From Gammaproteobacteria bacterium (GTDB lineage Bacteria; Pseudomonadota; Gammaproteobacteria; RBG-16-57-12), in the NCBI GenBank assembly GCA_022712945.1, contig JAFLJP010000076.1:1-60418 (forward strand): a stretch of DNA of 60,418 nucleotides. The letters run 5' to 3'. Positions within the stretch are counted from its first letter, which is position 1; each line of letters opens with the position of its first letter. This document shows positions 7,574-16,759 of this stretch, in pieces. Made by a program: the position numbers and the translations under genes. The notes under the pieces are model-generated. The model did no database searches, was not told the DNA's origin, and saw only the letters and a program-made list of their open reading frames with translations.

Positions 7574-9413
7574 TGGTTAATGCCTCCACCAAGCCGCTAA
7601 CCCGTGTCATACGGCGTTTAACCGCTTGCTCAAAAAGAGTCGGACGCGCCCAGACCGTCACCGTCTCCTTAGCGCGGGTAATGCCGGTATAGAGCAACTC
7701 ACGACTGATCAGCGGTGAAATCTCATCCGGCAATACTAATAATACCTGCTCGAACTCCGAGCCTTGACTTTTGTGTACCGTCATTGCATAAACTGTCTCG
7801 TGTGGTGGCAGACGATTGGGTAAAATTTTACGTACACGCCCATCCGGCATCACAAAAAAAGCGCGCAACCGGCCACTATTTTCACCATCCGGCCAGATAA
7901 GACCAATATCACCGTTAAAGAGCGTTAACCCGTAATCGTTGCGGGTAATCATAATCGGTCGACCGGCATAAAACGGCTGGCGATTATCAATTAAACCCTG
8001 CTGGTTCAGCGCCGTTTCAATCGATTGATTGAGCTGCTCAACGCCAAATGGCCCCTCACGCTGTGCAGACAGAATACGAAACCGGTTAAACGCTTGGAGT
8101 GCATCCAGTGGATTATCACATGCCAGATAGTGGCGGTAATGCTCTCTCCCCTGCTGAGCCAGTCGCCTGGGGAGCTCACCCACGGCCACGGTCTCTATGG
8201 CAATATTGTCATTAAACAGGTCATCAAAACTGGCCAGTGCCTGTTGCGCATCACCGGCATTCACCGCCATGGCCAACAGCCCGATACCACCGGCAGAATC
8301 GAAGCGGTAGCTCTTACGCAGCAGGGCGATGCAGTCATTCAACGGTGAGTCGAGCTGTTTCAGCGGTGTCAACTCGGCGCCGGTCAGCAACTGCAACTGC
8401 TCACAGATTCGGGCAGAGTAACTTTCACGCCACGCGGCGTTGCAAATATCGCCTAATACACTGCCTGCCTCCACTGAAGCGAGCTGATCTTTATCTCCCA
8501 ACAGAATCAATCGGGCGTGGGATGGCAGTGCCTCCAGCAGGCGGAACATCATCGGCAGATCGACCATTGAGGCCTCATCCACCACCAGCACATCCAAGTG
8601 CAACGGATTGTCTCGATGATGGCGAAAACCCACTTTTCCGGGCATGACCCCCAGTAGACGGTGCAGTGTCGAGGCTTCATCTGGAATCGCCTCACGGACT
8701 GCATCCGCACAGGCCAGTTCGCCTTTTTTCTCTTTGATTGATTCACTCAACCGTGCTGCCGCCTTACCCGTGGGCGCGGCCAAAGCGATGCGCAGCGGTT
8801 TATCACCACCCTGCTCAACCAGTAGCGCCAGTAATTTTACAACGGTGGTGGTTTTACCGGTGCCGGGCCCGCCGGAGATAACTGAAAAGGAGTTGAGTAC
8901 CGCCATTGCCGCTGCAATCTGCTGCCAGTCAATATCGTTGTTATGGTGGCTAAAGAGACGTTGCAATCCTGTCTGAAGACGTGGCAGATCCACCTCAATC
9001 GGTCGGTTGGCACGTTCACACAGTGCTTGAGCAAGAGTGGCCTCAAAGTGCCAATATTTAGCCAGGTAAAGACGATCAGCGCTATCAAGCACCATCAAGC
9101 CGCGATGACCGGGGCTGGCAACCTGCCCACAGGCTTGAATCGTCTGACGCCAGGCAGAAAGTCTGGGGGCAGAGAGTGTCTCTATTTCGGGCTGATTATC
9201 ACTACCAAATAGCGCTTTTCCGGCAAATGCCGGTAACTCAATACAGACATCACCCTGCCCGGTTTGATTGCTCAGCAGTGCCACCGCCAGGAGCAGGCCA
9301 GCACTCGCCTCAGGCTCTTTTTCAGCAACGAAGCGGGCAAAGTAGTAATCCAGATCACTAATTAGTTTTAGATTGGCGCACTGTTTTAGCTGTTGCATCA
9401 TCGTGATCGCCAC
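7563..9413 (-). CDS. recD: Exodeoxyribonuclease V alpha subunit RecD
   Basis: This 616-residue protein is the size of E. coli RecD (608). Walker A is GGPGTGKTTTV (about residues 181-191), Walker B is VLVVDEASMVD, followed by LLGDKDQLASVEAG. The C-terminal UvrD_C_2 module has YAMTVHKSQGSEFEQV and YTGITRAK. RecD is the fast 5'-3' helicase motor of RecBCD in double-strand-break repair and foreign-DNA degradation. The start is a GTG at 9413, seven bases past pgsA; tandem ATGs five and six codons in are alternatives. RecB and RecC genes normally sit immediately upstream, but here the upstream gene is pgsA. The partners must lie elsewhere, or this is a stand-alone RecD. Confidence 0.95.
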   Translation of the reverse strand: MAITMMQQLKQCANLKLISDLDYYFARFVAEKEPEASAGLLLAVALLSNQTGQGDVCIELPAFAGKALFGSDNQPEIETLSAPRLSAWRQTIQACGQVASPGHRGLMVLDSADRLYLAKYWHFEATLAQALCERANRPIEVDLPRLQTGLQRLFSHHNNDIDWQQIAAAMAVLNSFSVISGGPGTGKTTTVVKLLALLVEQGGDKPLRIALAAPTGKAAARLSESIKEKKGELACADAVREAIPDEASTLHRLLGVMPGKVGFRHHRDNPLHLDVLVVDEASMVDLPMMFRLLEALPSHARLILLGDKDQLASVEAGSVLGDICNAAWRESYSARICEQLQLLTGAELTPLKQLDSPLNDCIALLRKSYRFDSAGGIGLLAMAVNAGDAQQALASFDDLFNDNIAIETVAVGELPRRLAQQGREHYRHYLACDNPLDALQAFNRFRILSAQREGPFGVEQLNQSIETALNQQGLIDNRQPFYAGRPIMITRNDYGLTLFNGDIGLIWPDGENSGRLRAFFVMPDGRVRKILPNRLPPHETVYAMTVHKSQGSEFEQVLLVLPDEISPLISRELLYTGITRAKETVTVWARPTLFEQAVKRRMTRVSGLVEALTNDG

Positions 9414-9420
9414 CGCCCGG

Positions 9421-9999
9421 TTATGTGTCGTGTCTGTTAAGAATCGGCCAGGCAGCTCTCAAATAGATAACCATTGAATAGAAGGTCAATATCGCCGACA
9501 TGTAGAGCAACACCAGCCCGGCATCGGCCGCTGAAACACCGCCAATGGGCGCTTGGTAAAGCAGCAGTGTGATGGCCAGCATCTGCACGGCGGTTTTAAC
9601 CTTGCCTATCATCGACACCGCCACTGCGGCCCGCTCGCCGATCTCAGCCATCCACTCACGCAGTGCAGAAATTGCAATTTCACGACCGATAATCACAATC
9701 GTCGGCAGTGCCAGGTAAATGCTCTCAGCGCTGGTGGGGTTGTGTTCCACCAAAATAATCAGTGCTGCGGCCACAATCAGCTTATCCGCCACCGGATCCA
9801 AAAAAGCACCAAATGCCGAGGTTTGATCCCAGCGACGTGCCAGATAGCCATCCAGCCAATCGGTAAAGGCGGCCACCATAAAGATGATTGTCGCGGCGGT
9901 TGCCGACCACTCAACCGGCAGATAAAAAACCAGAATCAATACCGGAATGGCCAGAATCCGCCCATAGGTCAGAATATTTGGGATACGCTCTTTCATCAC
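9421..9999 (-). CDS. pgsA: CDP-diacylglycerol-glycerol-3-phosphate 3-phosphatidyltransferase
   Basis: This 192-residue integral membrane enzyme has the CDP-alcohol phosphotransferase signature DWLDGYLARRWDQTSAFG followed by AFLDPVADK (about residues 45-72), with the four metal- and substrate-binding Asp residues intact. It makes phosphatidylglycerol-phosphate from CDP-diacylglycerol and glycerol-3-phosphate, the committed step to PG and cardiolipin. The first codon is a GTG at 9999 directly after the uvrC stop, with an ATG as the next codon. The uvrC-pgsA pairing is common in gammaproteobacteria. The protein has the usual length and no oddities. Confidence 0.95.
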   Translation of the reverse strand: MMKERIPNILTYGRILAIPVLILVFYLPVEWSATAATIIFMVAAFTDWLDGYLARRWDQTSAFGAFLDPVADKLIVAAALIILVEHNPTSAESIYLALPTIVIIGREIAISALREWMAEIGERAAVAVSMIGKVKTAVQMLAITLLLYQAPIGGVSAADAGLVLLYMSAILTFYSMVIYLRAAWPILNRHDT

Positions 10000-11832
10000 T
10001 TATTCCTGGTGAAACTGATCATAAATACGTTGCGCCAAAGCGGTACTGATACCGCTTAATTTAGCAAGATCCTCAACTCCGACCCGCATCACCTCCTGAA
10101 TGCCACCAAAATGTCTCAGCAGCTGTTGGCGACGTTTAGGCCCCAGCCCGGCAATCCCTTCCAATGGTGATACATTACGCGCCTTGGCACGACGTGCACG
10201 GTGGCCGGTAATGGCAAAGCGGTGCGCCTCATCACGAATCTGTTGAATCAGGTGCAAGGCGGGTGAGTCAGCCGCCAGTATAAAGGGGTGGCTAGCACCG
10301 GACAAGAAAAGGGTCTCCTCTCCCGCCTTGCGGCTCACCCCTTTTGCAATCCCTACCAGCAACACGTCGTTGATCTGTAGCTCTTCAAGCACCTCTGTTG
10401 CCTGGCTCAACTGCCCTTTACCACCATCAATAAACAGAATATCAGGCAGCAAGCCTTCACCTTTTTTCAGCCGGGTATAGCGGCGCAACAACGCCTGGCG
10501 CATCGCAGCATAATCATCGCCACCGGTTATATCGGTGATATTAAAACGACGATAGTCCGATTTCACTGGCCCCTGCCCGTCAAAGACAACACAGGAGGCT
10601 ACTGTCGCCTCACCCATAGTATGGCTAATATCAAAACACTCCATACGCTGTGGAATAGCATCCAATTGCAGTGCATCTTGCAACGCTTCATAGCGCTGTA
10701 GCATATTGGCTTTACTGGTCAGGTGGCTGCGTAGCGCCACACGCACGTTATCCACTGCCATGCCCAACCAGCGACGGCGTTCACCCCGCACCTCAGTCGA
10801 CAGCTGCACCGCGTAACCGGCCTGTTCACCCAGTAACTCGGCCAACCAGGTCATCTCTTCTAACCGATGATTCAGTAAAATACGCCGGGGAATGCCTCCC
10901 TGGGCATGGTGTGAGGCAAGATAATATTGCGGTAAAAAGGCCGCCAGCACTTCTGATGGGGTTGCATGTTTGGTCTGTTTCGGGAAAAAACTCTTATTGC
11001 CCAAGTTACGCCCCCCCCGAATAAAAAACAGCTGCACGCAGGCGATGCCGTTTTCAACCTCACAGGCCACCACATCCAGATCGCCGCCCTCGTTGCTCAC
11101 ATACTGTTTTTCCTGCACACGGCGAAGGCTGATAATTTGATCACGATAATGGGCCGCCTTCTCAAACACCAACGCTTTTGATGCCTCCTCCATACACGCC
11201 ACCAGGTCACTAATCACCTGCTCATTCCCGCCTTCAAGAAACATCACTGCATGGGTCACATCCACCGCATAGGCCTCTTTACTCACATAATCCACGCACG
11301 GTGCGGTGCATCGCTTGATCTGATATTGCAGGCAGGGGCGGGTACGGCTGCGGTAGAAGGTATCTTCACACTGGCGCACCGGAAATATTTTCTGCAATAG
11401 ATTCAGCGACTCACGCACCGATCCGGCGCTGGGGTAGGGGCCAAAATAGCGCCCCTTGGCACGTTTCGCACCCCGGTGGTAACTGAGTCGTGGAAAATCA
11501 TCGTCGCTTGAAAGGAAGATATAGGGGTAACTTTTATCATCGCGCAGCAGAATGTTATAACGCGGCTTGAGCTCTTTGATCAGATTGTTTTCAAGCAGCA
11601 GCGCCTCACCTTCAGTGTGGGTCACCACCACCTCCACATCGACGATTTGCGTCACCATCAATCGTGTTTTGGGGTTATCTACATTTTTGCGGAAATAGCT
11701 GACGAGACGCTTTTTAAGGTTTTTCGCCTTACCCACATAGATCACCGTCTGTTCCGCATCAATCATGCGGTAGACACCCGGTTTACTGGTGAGATTTTTT
11801 AAAAAGTGTTTTGCATCGAAATTTTCAGGCAT
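10000..11832 (-). CDS. uvrC: Excinuclease ABC subunit C
   Basis: This 610-residue protein has the N-terminal GIY-YIG nuclease (KPGVYRMI, VIYVGKAKNLKKRL, about residues 15-45). A Cys-containing segment (RPCLQYQIKRCTAPC) and the UVR motif region follow. The C-terminal RNase H-like endonuclease has ECFDISHTMGE and DILFIDGGKGQL, and paired helix-hairpin-helix motifs (PLEGIAGLGPKRRQ) close it. UvrC makes the dual incisions of nucleotide excision repair after UvrAB loading. The start overlaps the end of the upstream uracil-DNA glycosylase gene by 8 bp, giving a DNA-repair-flavoured operon with pgsA and recD. Confidence 0.97.
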   Translation of the reverse strand: MPENFDAKHFLKNLTSKPGVYRMIDAEQTVIYVGKAKNLKKRLVSYFRKNVDNPKTRLMVTQIVDVEVVVTHTEGEALLLENNLIKELKPRYNILLRDDKSYPYIFLSSDDDFPRLSYHRGAKRAKGRYFGPYPSAGSVRESLNLLQKIFPVRQCEDTFYRSRTRPCLQYQIKRCTAPCVDYVSKEAYAVDVTHAVMFLEGGNEQVISDLVACMEEASKALVFEKAAHYRDQIISLRRVQEKQYVSNEGGDLDVVACEVENGIACVQLFFIRGGRNLGNKSFFPKQTKHATPSEVLAAFLPQYYLASHHAQGGIPRRILLNHRLEEMTWLAELLGEQAGYAVQLSTEVRGERRRWLGMAVDNVRVALRSHLTSKANMLQRYEALQDALQLDAIPQRMECFDISHTMGEATVASCVVFDGQGPVKSDYRRFNITDITGGDDYAAMRQALLRRYTRLKKGEGLLPDILFIDGGKGQLSQATEVLEELQINDVLLVGIAKGVSRKAGEETLFLSGASHPFILAADSPALHLIQQIRDEAHRFAITGHRARRAKARNVSPLEGIAGLGPKRRQQLLRHFGGIQEVMRVGVEDLAKLSGISTALAQRIYDQFHQE

Positions 11833-12475
11833 CTTCTGCTTGGCTCAACAACGTGCGGGCATTAGCGAACACAGCCTCAAACATCTCGGTGGTTAATCGC
11901 CTAGTCTGGATATTATAACGGCTACAGTGGTAAGAATCGATCAGCCTGAGACCACCGCCCAGGTCGTGCTGAACATTATGGACAAACTTGTAATGACTCT
12001 TTTTCAGTACCCGCGCGCGCAAAATGGCATCATGGGCAATCGAGCCCAGAGCAATCACTACCGCCCCTGTTGGCAGGCGATTAATTTCAGTCGCCAGAAA
12101 AGAGTTACACGCCTTAACCTCTGCCGCTACCGGCTTGTTCTGCGGCGGCAAACACTTCACCGCATTGGTAATACAGCAATCGATCAGCTCAAGATCATCG
12201 TCAGCAGAGAGTGAAACCGGCTTCGAGGCAAAGCCGAACCGGTGGAGTGTTTCGTAGAGCAGCAGACCGGAGTGGTCACCAGTGAAGGGGCGAGAGGTGG
12301 CATTTGCGCCGTGCATACCCGGCGCAAGACCCACCACTAAAAGATGAGGCTGCTCAACACCAAAAGAAGCGACAGGCCGGTTGTGATAATGCGGATACTG
12401 CCCACGTAAATCTGTAAGAAACTGACTCAGGCGTGGGCAGGCCACGCAATCAATATCGAAGCAACAATCACTCAT
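11825..12475 (-). CDS. Uracil-DNA glycosylase, family 5 (UDGb)-like
   Basis: This 216-residue protein has motif 1 GLAPGMHGANATSRPFTGD (about residues 50-68) and motif 3 DSYHCSRYNIQTRRLT near residue 183, the family-4/5 iron-sulfur UDG pattern; GLAPG rather than GEAPG favours family 5. Cys residues in the N-terminal CVACPRL, CCITNAVKCLP and the C-terminal SYHC fit the [4Fe-4S] ligands. The enzyme would remove uracil, and possibly other deaminated bases, from DNA. One departure: family members usually have P-S-R after the motif-3 His, whereas this one has C-S-R. The gene overlaps uvrC, so base and nucleotide excision genes are co-transcribed. Confidence 0.85.
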   Translation of the reverse strand: MSDCCFDIDCVACPRLSQFLTDLRGQYPHYHNRPVASFGVEQPHLLVVGLAPGMHGANATSRPFTGDHSGLLLYETLHRFGFASKPVSLSADDDLELIDCCITNAVKCLPPQNKPVAAEVKACNSFLATEINRLPTGAVVIALGSIAHDAILRARVLKKSHYKFVHNVQHDLGGGLRLIDSYHCSRYNIQTRRLTTEMFEAVFANARTLLSQAEDA

Positions 12476-12483
12476 AAAAAAAG

Positions 12484-13167
12484 CTATTCAAAGGGCTTGA
12501 GTACGCCCTCTTCCAAATAAAGAATACGATCCATGCGCCGGGCCAAATCATGGTCATGGGTGACCACCACAAAGCTGGTATTTTGCTCTCTGTTGAGTTC
12601 CAACATCAGTTCATAAACCCCTTCTGCGGTACGGGGGTCGAGGTTTCCTGTGGGTTCATCCGCCAGAATGCAGAGTGGTCGGCTGACCACCGCCCGGGCA
12701 ATCGCTGTTCTCTGGCGCTCACCACCGGAGAGTTCACCCGGTTTGTGGTTGAGCCGCGCTTTCAAGCCAACGCGTTCCAGTATCGCCTGTGCCTGATCAT
12801 TGGCCTGTGCTGGTGAAATGCCACGGATACGCAGTGGCATCGCCACGTTTTCCAGTGCGGTAAACTCTGACATCAAGTGGTGGAACTGGTAGATAAAGCC
12901 GAGATTTTGATTACGTAGATGGCCCCGTGCCGCCTCACCCAACTGCGCGATATCTTCGCCAGCAATAAACACTTCACCGTGGCTCGGTAATTCAAGACCA
13001 CCCAGCAGATGGAGAAGTGTCGATTTTCCGGAACCTGAGCTACCCAGAATCGCCACCTGTTCACCAGCCGCTATCGCAATCGAGACATCTTGTAATACGT
13101 TTACCGTCTCCCCCACATCATCAAACTGCTTTGAAAGATTCCGACACTCAACCACCCAATTACTCAT
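12484..13167 (-). CDS. lolD: Lipoprotein-releasing ABC transporter ATP-binding protein
   Basis: This 227-residue ABC ATPase has Walker [13 protein letters not shown], the Q-loop YQFHHLM, signature LSGGERQR, Walker [14 protein letters not shown] and the H-loop VTHDHD. The motif [16 protein letters not shown] is typical of LolD and close to the MacB family. With LolC-type permeases it extracts mature lipoproteins from the inner membrane and hands them to LolA. I chose the ATG at 13167: GGAGG lies nine bases before it and it overlaps the lolC stop in the form ATGAGTAA. A frame extension to 13203 lies inside lolC and lacks that signal. Confidence 0.95.
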   Translation of the reverse strand: MSNWVVECRNLSKQFDDVGETVNVLQDVSIAIAAGEQVAILGSSGSGKSTLLHLLGGLELPSHGEVFIAGEDIAQLGEAARGHLRNQNLGFIYQFHHLMSEFTALENVAMPLRIRGISPAQANDQAQAILERVGLKARLNHKPGELSGGERQRTAIARAVVSRPLCILADEPTGNLDPRTAEGVYELMLELNREQNTSFVVVTHDHDLARRMDRILYLEEGVLKPFE

Positions 13168-14407
13168 GACGCAGCACCTCCGCAGGTTGCATTTTCGAGG
13201 CATTCCAGGCGGGATAGAGCGTCGCCAGCAGGCTCAATACAAATGAAATGGAGGTGATTTTTATGACATCATCCCAATGCAAATCAGAGGGCAGCTCAGT
13301 AATGTAGTAGACACTGGCATCCAAGAACTTGGTTTTAAATAGCGACTCCAGTGCCGGCACAATGGTATCTACATTCATCGCCAGCGAAACCCCGCCAATA
13401 AAACCCAGCGCGGTACCGATAAAACCGATCACACACCCCTGCACCATAAAAATCAGCAGCACCGTGGTCGGCGTTGCCCCCAATGTTCTGAGAATCGCAA
13501 TATCTGCCGATTTGTCGGTCACCACCATCACCAGCGTCGAGACAATATTAAAAGCAGCCACCGCAATAATCAGCGAAAGAATCAGAAACATCATAGTTTT
13601 TTCAATCTGAATAGCACGGAAAAAATTAGCATGTTTGCGTGTCCAATCACTCATGTAGTAACTGCCTAATTGGCCATCCACCAGCTCCCGTGCAACTTGT
13701 GGTGCCATAAACATATCTTTCAGTTTCAGACGCAGCCCAGTCACCTCACCATCCATTTTATACAGTTTGGCAGCATCCTTTATCTGCAACAGAGCAAGGC
13801 TGCTGTCGTATTCATACATCCCCACTTCAAAAATACCAACCACCGTGAAACGCTTCATTCTTGGCATAATACCGGCGGGTGAAATATTCGCCTTTGAGAC
13901 AATCAAGCTCACCTTATCCCCCAGCAACACCCCCAGGCTGCGGGCCAGATCAATACCCAGCACAATGCCATATTCGCCCGGCTGCAATAGTGCCAGATCT
14001 CCGGAAATCATCTTTTCGGCCACTTCAGAGACCTCACCTTCGTAGGCCACATCAATGCCACGCAGTGCAACCCCACTCACCTGCTCACCGTTACTCAGCA
14101 TCCCCTCACCTTCAATATAGGGAGCCGCACCCACCACTTCCGGGTGTTGGTGGGCGATATCCGCCAAACCCTGCCAGTTTTGCAAGGTGTTGTCATAACC
14201 GGTAATGGTGGCGTGGGATGCCATGCCCAAAATCCGTTCACGCAGCTCTTTTTCGAAGCCATTCATCACCGATAGCACCGTAATCAACGCAGTCACCCCC
14301 AAGGCAATGCCCAACATGGAGGTAAGCGAAATAAAGGAGATAAAGTGATTGCGGCGCTTGGCGCGGGTATAGCGCAGGCCGATAAACAGCGGTAGGGATT
14401 TAAACAT
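13160..14407 (-). CDS. lolC: Lipoprotein-releasing ABC transporter permease (LolC/LolE family)
   Basis: This 415-residue protein has a short cytoplasmic N-terminus ([21 protein letters not shown]), TM1, a large periplasmic MacB_PCD-type domain (about 50-230), and three C-terminal helices of the FtsX family ending ...[14 protein letters not shown]. It pairs with LolD, whose gene overlaps it by 8 bp. Only one permease gene is present here, so the complex is either LolC2D2 (LolF-like) or the LolE partner is encoded elsewhere. It recognises outer-membrane lipoproteins such as the product at the left edge of the window (inference). The 188 bp upstream (14408-14595) should hold the promoter; I see no clear hexamers. 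Confidence 0.93.
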   Translation of the reverse strand: MFKSLPLFIGLRYTRAKRRNHFISFISLTSMLGIALGVTALITVLSVMNGFEKELRERILGMASHATITGYDNTLQNWQGLADIAHQHPEVVGAAPYIEGEGMLSNGEQVSGVALRGIDVAYEGEVSEVAEKMISGDLALLQPGEYGIVLGIDLARSLGVLLGDKVSLIVSKANISPAGIMPRMKRFTVVGIFEVGMYEYDSSLALLQIKDAAKLYKMDGEVTGLRLKLKDMFMAPQVARELVDGQLGSYYMSDWTRKHANFFRAIQIEKTMMFLILSLIIAVAAFNIVSTLVMVVTDKSADIAILRTLGATPTTVLLIFMVQGCVIGFIGTALGFIGGVSLAMNVDTIVPALESLFKTKFLDASVYYITELPSDLHWDDVIKITSISFVLSLLATLYPAWNASKMQPAEVLRHE

Positions 14408-14595
14408 GAGTCCTGATCTTTAGTACGGGGCAAAACAGCCACCGGACACATTGTAACGACGGCCCGTATGGAATCGCAACCATTGGGCTAAAACAAAACG
14501 GCTAGAAGGGTTATTGCAGGAGACTTACCCCCGCCACTCCTCTCGCTCAATTCTACCAACAAAAAAATATAGCGCAGTAACAAACACCCGGCTGG

Positions 14596-15564
14596 TTATT
14601 TTTTATCTCGCGCCTCTTCATAGGCATTGATCAAATATAGTGGGCGTCCCTTGGTTTCATCAAACATGCGGCCAAGATATTCGCCGATCACCCCTAGTGC
14701 CATTAACTGAATACCACCCAGAAACAACACCACGACTAACAACGATGGATAACCCGGCACCGGATTACCATAAAATAGGGTCTGCAACACAATAAACAAA
14801 CCAAACAAAAAAGCACTGAACGCCGTTAACACGCCAAGATATGTCGCTGCTTTTAATGGCACGGTACTAAATGACGTTATGCCCTCAATGGCAAGATTCC
14901 ACAGCCCGATGTAATTCCATTTACTTTGTCCATCGTGACGTGAATCACGCTGGTACGGAATGGCTTTTTGCGGATAACCAATCCAGGCAAACAAACCTTT
15001 CATAAAACGGTGCTGTTCACGCAGGCCCGCCAGAGCATCCACCGCTCGACGACTCAACAATCGAAAGTCACCCGCATCCCGTGGGATATCCACCCGACTG
15101 AGTTTTTGCATAAGACGATAAAAGAGGTGGGCTGTGGTTTTTTTAAATGCTGATTCTCCAGCACGGGATGTTCGCTGTGCATATACCACATCGTACCCCC
15201 CTTGCCAGTGTGTAATCATTTCTGGAATCAGTTCAGGTGGGTCTTGCAGATCGGCATCAATCACCACCACCGCATCACCGCGTGCATGATCAAGCCCGGC
15301 AGTCATGGCAATTTCCTTACCAAAATTTCGACTGAGATCGACGATAGCGATACGGGCATCTTCCATCTTTAAACGACGAATTTCCTGCAAGCTGCCATCA
15401 ATGCTGCCATCGTTCACGTAAACAATTTCGCTCTGCGCCGACAGTGTGTCCAGCACGCCGACCAAACGCCGGTGAAACGCCGGTAATACGGCTTCTTCGT
15501 TAAACACAGGTACGACAACAGAAAGCCGGTAATCAGTATCGGTGTTTTTTATTTCATCGGCCAT
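14596..15564 (-). CDS. Polyprenyl-phosphate glycosyltransferase, GT2 (GtrB/ArnC type)
   Basis: This 322-residue protein has a GT2 catalytic domain opening with LSVVVPVFNEE. It carries VNDGSIDGS, the metal-binding DADLQDPPE (about residues 112-120) and a GDFRLLSRR acceptor loop. Two C-terminal membrane helices (about 236-262 and 270-296) follow. This is the GtrB/DPM1 type that moves a sugar from a nucleotide donor to undecaprenyl phosphate on the cytoplasmic face. Its ATG overlaps the GtrA-family stop (TGATG), which supports a GtrA/GtrB pair. It is last in a four-gene cassette. The sugar cannot be read from the sequence; glucose or a deoxysugar are both possible. Confidence 0.92.
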   Translation of the reverse strand: MADEIKNTDTDYRLSVVVPVFNEEAVLPAFHRRLVGVLDTLSAQSEIVYVNDGSIDGSLQEIRRLKMEDARIAIVDLSRNFGKEIAMTAGLDHARGDAVVVIDADLQDPPELIPEMITHWQGGYDVVYAQRTSRAGESAFKKTTAHLFYRLMQKLSRVDIPRDAGDFRLLSRRAVDALAGLREQHRFMKGLFAWIGYPQKAIPYQRDSRHDGQSKWNYIGLWNLAIEGITSFSTVPLKAATYLGVLTAFSAFLFGLFIVLQTLFYGNPVPGYPSLLVVVLFLGGIQLMALGVIGEYLGRMFDETKGRPLYLINAYEEARDKK

Positions 15565-15947
15565 CAGCCATTATCCTGTTCGTTGAATACCCAGATTTTA
15601 CTCAGTAAAAATGTCGCCAGTGGCACCAACAACACAACCAGCAGTAAAGCATAACCATACCCGTAGTACATAACATCGACTACCGCATAGGTGATGCTCA
15701 AATTAAGCGCCAGCCCCAACAAAGCCACCACGACAAACCGGGGCAACATAATGCGGTGCGGTGACGATGCGGAAAACGTCCAGTGGTAATTCAGACCATA
15801 GGAAACAAACAGAGCAAATACAAAAGCCGGAATCGCTGCCACTACCGGACGCAACGCAAACCATTCCACCAGAAAGACAAATACCCCCACATGGATAACT
15901 GTTGCCAGTCCTCCGCTTACGGCGAAACGCAGCATGGGCTTCAACAT
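15564..15947 (-). CDS. GtrA-family membrane protein (putative flippase)
   Basis: This 127-residue protein has four predicted membrane helices and the GtrA pattern: FAVSGGLATVIHVGVF in helix 1, FVSYGLNYHWTF after helix 2, and a terminal KIWVF. GtrA proteins are thought to flip undecaprenyl-phosphate-linked sugars to the periplasm. It lies 13 bp after the methyltransferase gene and overlaps the GT2 gene by one base, so the four genes are one transcription unit. Length and topology are normal for the family. Confidence 0.9.
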   Translation of the reverse strand: MLKPMLRFAVSGGLATVIHVGVFVFLVEWFALRPVVAAIPAFVFALFVSYGLNYHWTFSASSPHRIMLPRFVVVALLGLALNLSITYAVVDVMYYGYGYALLLVVLLVPLATFLLSKIWVFNEQDNG

Positions 15948-15960
15948 GTAAATGTCCGCA

Positions 15961-16704
15961 TCAACGCAGCTTCTTCGCTAGCACAACCAATGACACGCCA
16001 AACGGCAAACCGGCACGTAACAAATATCGTTCGCTGGCAAACAATGTTGCCAGCAGAGTATTGACTGCTGCCGGTGGCATGCTTAATTCGGCACCGGCGT
16101 TTCCACTGGCTTCTCCACCCGGAAAGCAGCGGCGTAACAAGCGTACTGCCGCCACAACGGGAAACAGCCAAGTGTTGTAATAACTTAACCTTGTTATCTC
16201 ATAGCCCGTCGCTTCCAGTAACTGTCGCAGGCCTTTGGCACGATAACGCCGCTGATGGTGATGCGCCACATCATGCTCACCCCATAAAAAAGGAAAAGCC
16301 GGTACAGTGATTAACAGCTGTCCTGCGGGTGCCAATACACGGTGAACAGCTTCCAGTGTGGCACGATCATCCTCAATATGTTCGAGCACATCCAACAGGG
16401 TCACACATTGAAAAACCCCAGCGTCCAATGGCAGCCCATGCGGCAACTTGCCACGTACAATGGGGGCAAGCCCTCGGTCACTCGCCAGTTGTGCGGCGTG
16501 CTCATCCAGTTCGGCTCCCACCACTTGCCCGAATTCCGACAACATCGCGAGATTGCCACCCGTACCACAACCAAGATCGAGCATACGTGCATTTTTTGCC
16601 AAACCACTGCGGCGCAGCAGCGATGCGACAATGACACGCCGCCCCATAAACCACCAGTGACGGTCTTCCAAGTCGCGCATTTGACGGTAGAGTTCAGCTT
16701 CCAC
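15961..16704 (-). CDS. Class I SAM-dependent methyltransferase
   Basis: This 247-residue protein has motif I MLDLGCGTGGNL (about residues 41-52), an acidic end of strand 2 (VGAELDEHA), motif III LLDVLEHIEDD, and LITVPAFPFLWGEHD, the layout of Methyltransf_11/23 enzymes seen in polysaccharide and lipid-linked sugar loci. The N-terminal EDRHWWFMGRR is a recurrent feature of methyltransferases in such clusters. The start is a GTG with no good in-frame ATG. A dispersed repeat fills the gap to the upstream membrane-protein gene. A methylated surface sugar is the simplest guess; the substrate is unknown. Confidence 0.85.
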   Translation of the reverse strand: MEAELYRQMRDLEDRHWWFMGRRVIVASLLRRSGLAKNARMLDLGCGTGGNLAMLSEFGQVVGAELDEHAAQLASDRGLAPIVRGKLPHGLPLDAGVFQCVTLLDVLEHIEDDRATLEAVHRVLAPAGQLLITVPAFPFLWGEHDVAHHHQRRYRAKGLRQLLEATGYEITRLSYYNTWLFPVVAAVRLLRRCFPGGEASGNAGAELSMPPAAVNTLLATLFASERYLLRAGLPFGVSLVVLAKKLR

Positions 16705-16718
16705 TTATCATTATTCCT

Positions 16719-16759
16719 TAGGGATGTAGAATCTATTAAAATACCGCGCTTACTTGTCA
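16719..16759 (+). repeat. Dispersed repeat R1, partial copy
   Basis: TAGGGATGTAGAA, ATTAAAATACCG and CTTACTTGTC occur in order, nearly identical to the reverse-strand copy at 28681-28735 (two mismatches in about 39 bp). It fills the gap between the methyltransferase and the GT-C-like gene, and its right end contains the stop codon of the latter (16750-16752). Confidence 0.8.

Noticed and set aside
8025..8647. Plus-strand frames inside recD
   Set aside because: They are antisense to conserved helicase motifs, and have arginine/proline-rich composition typical of shadow frames.
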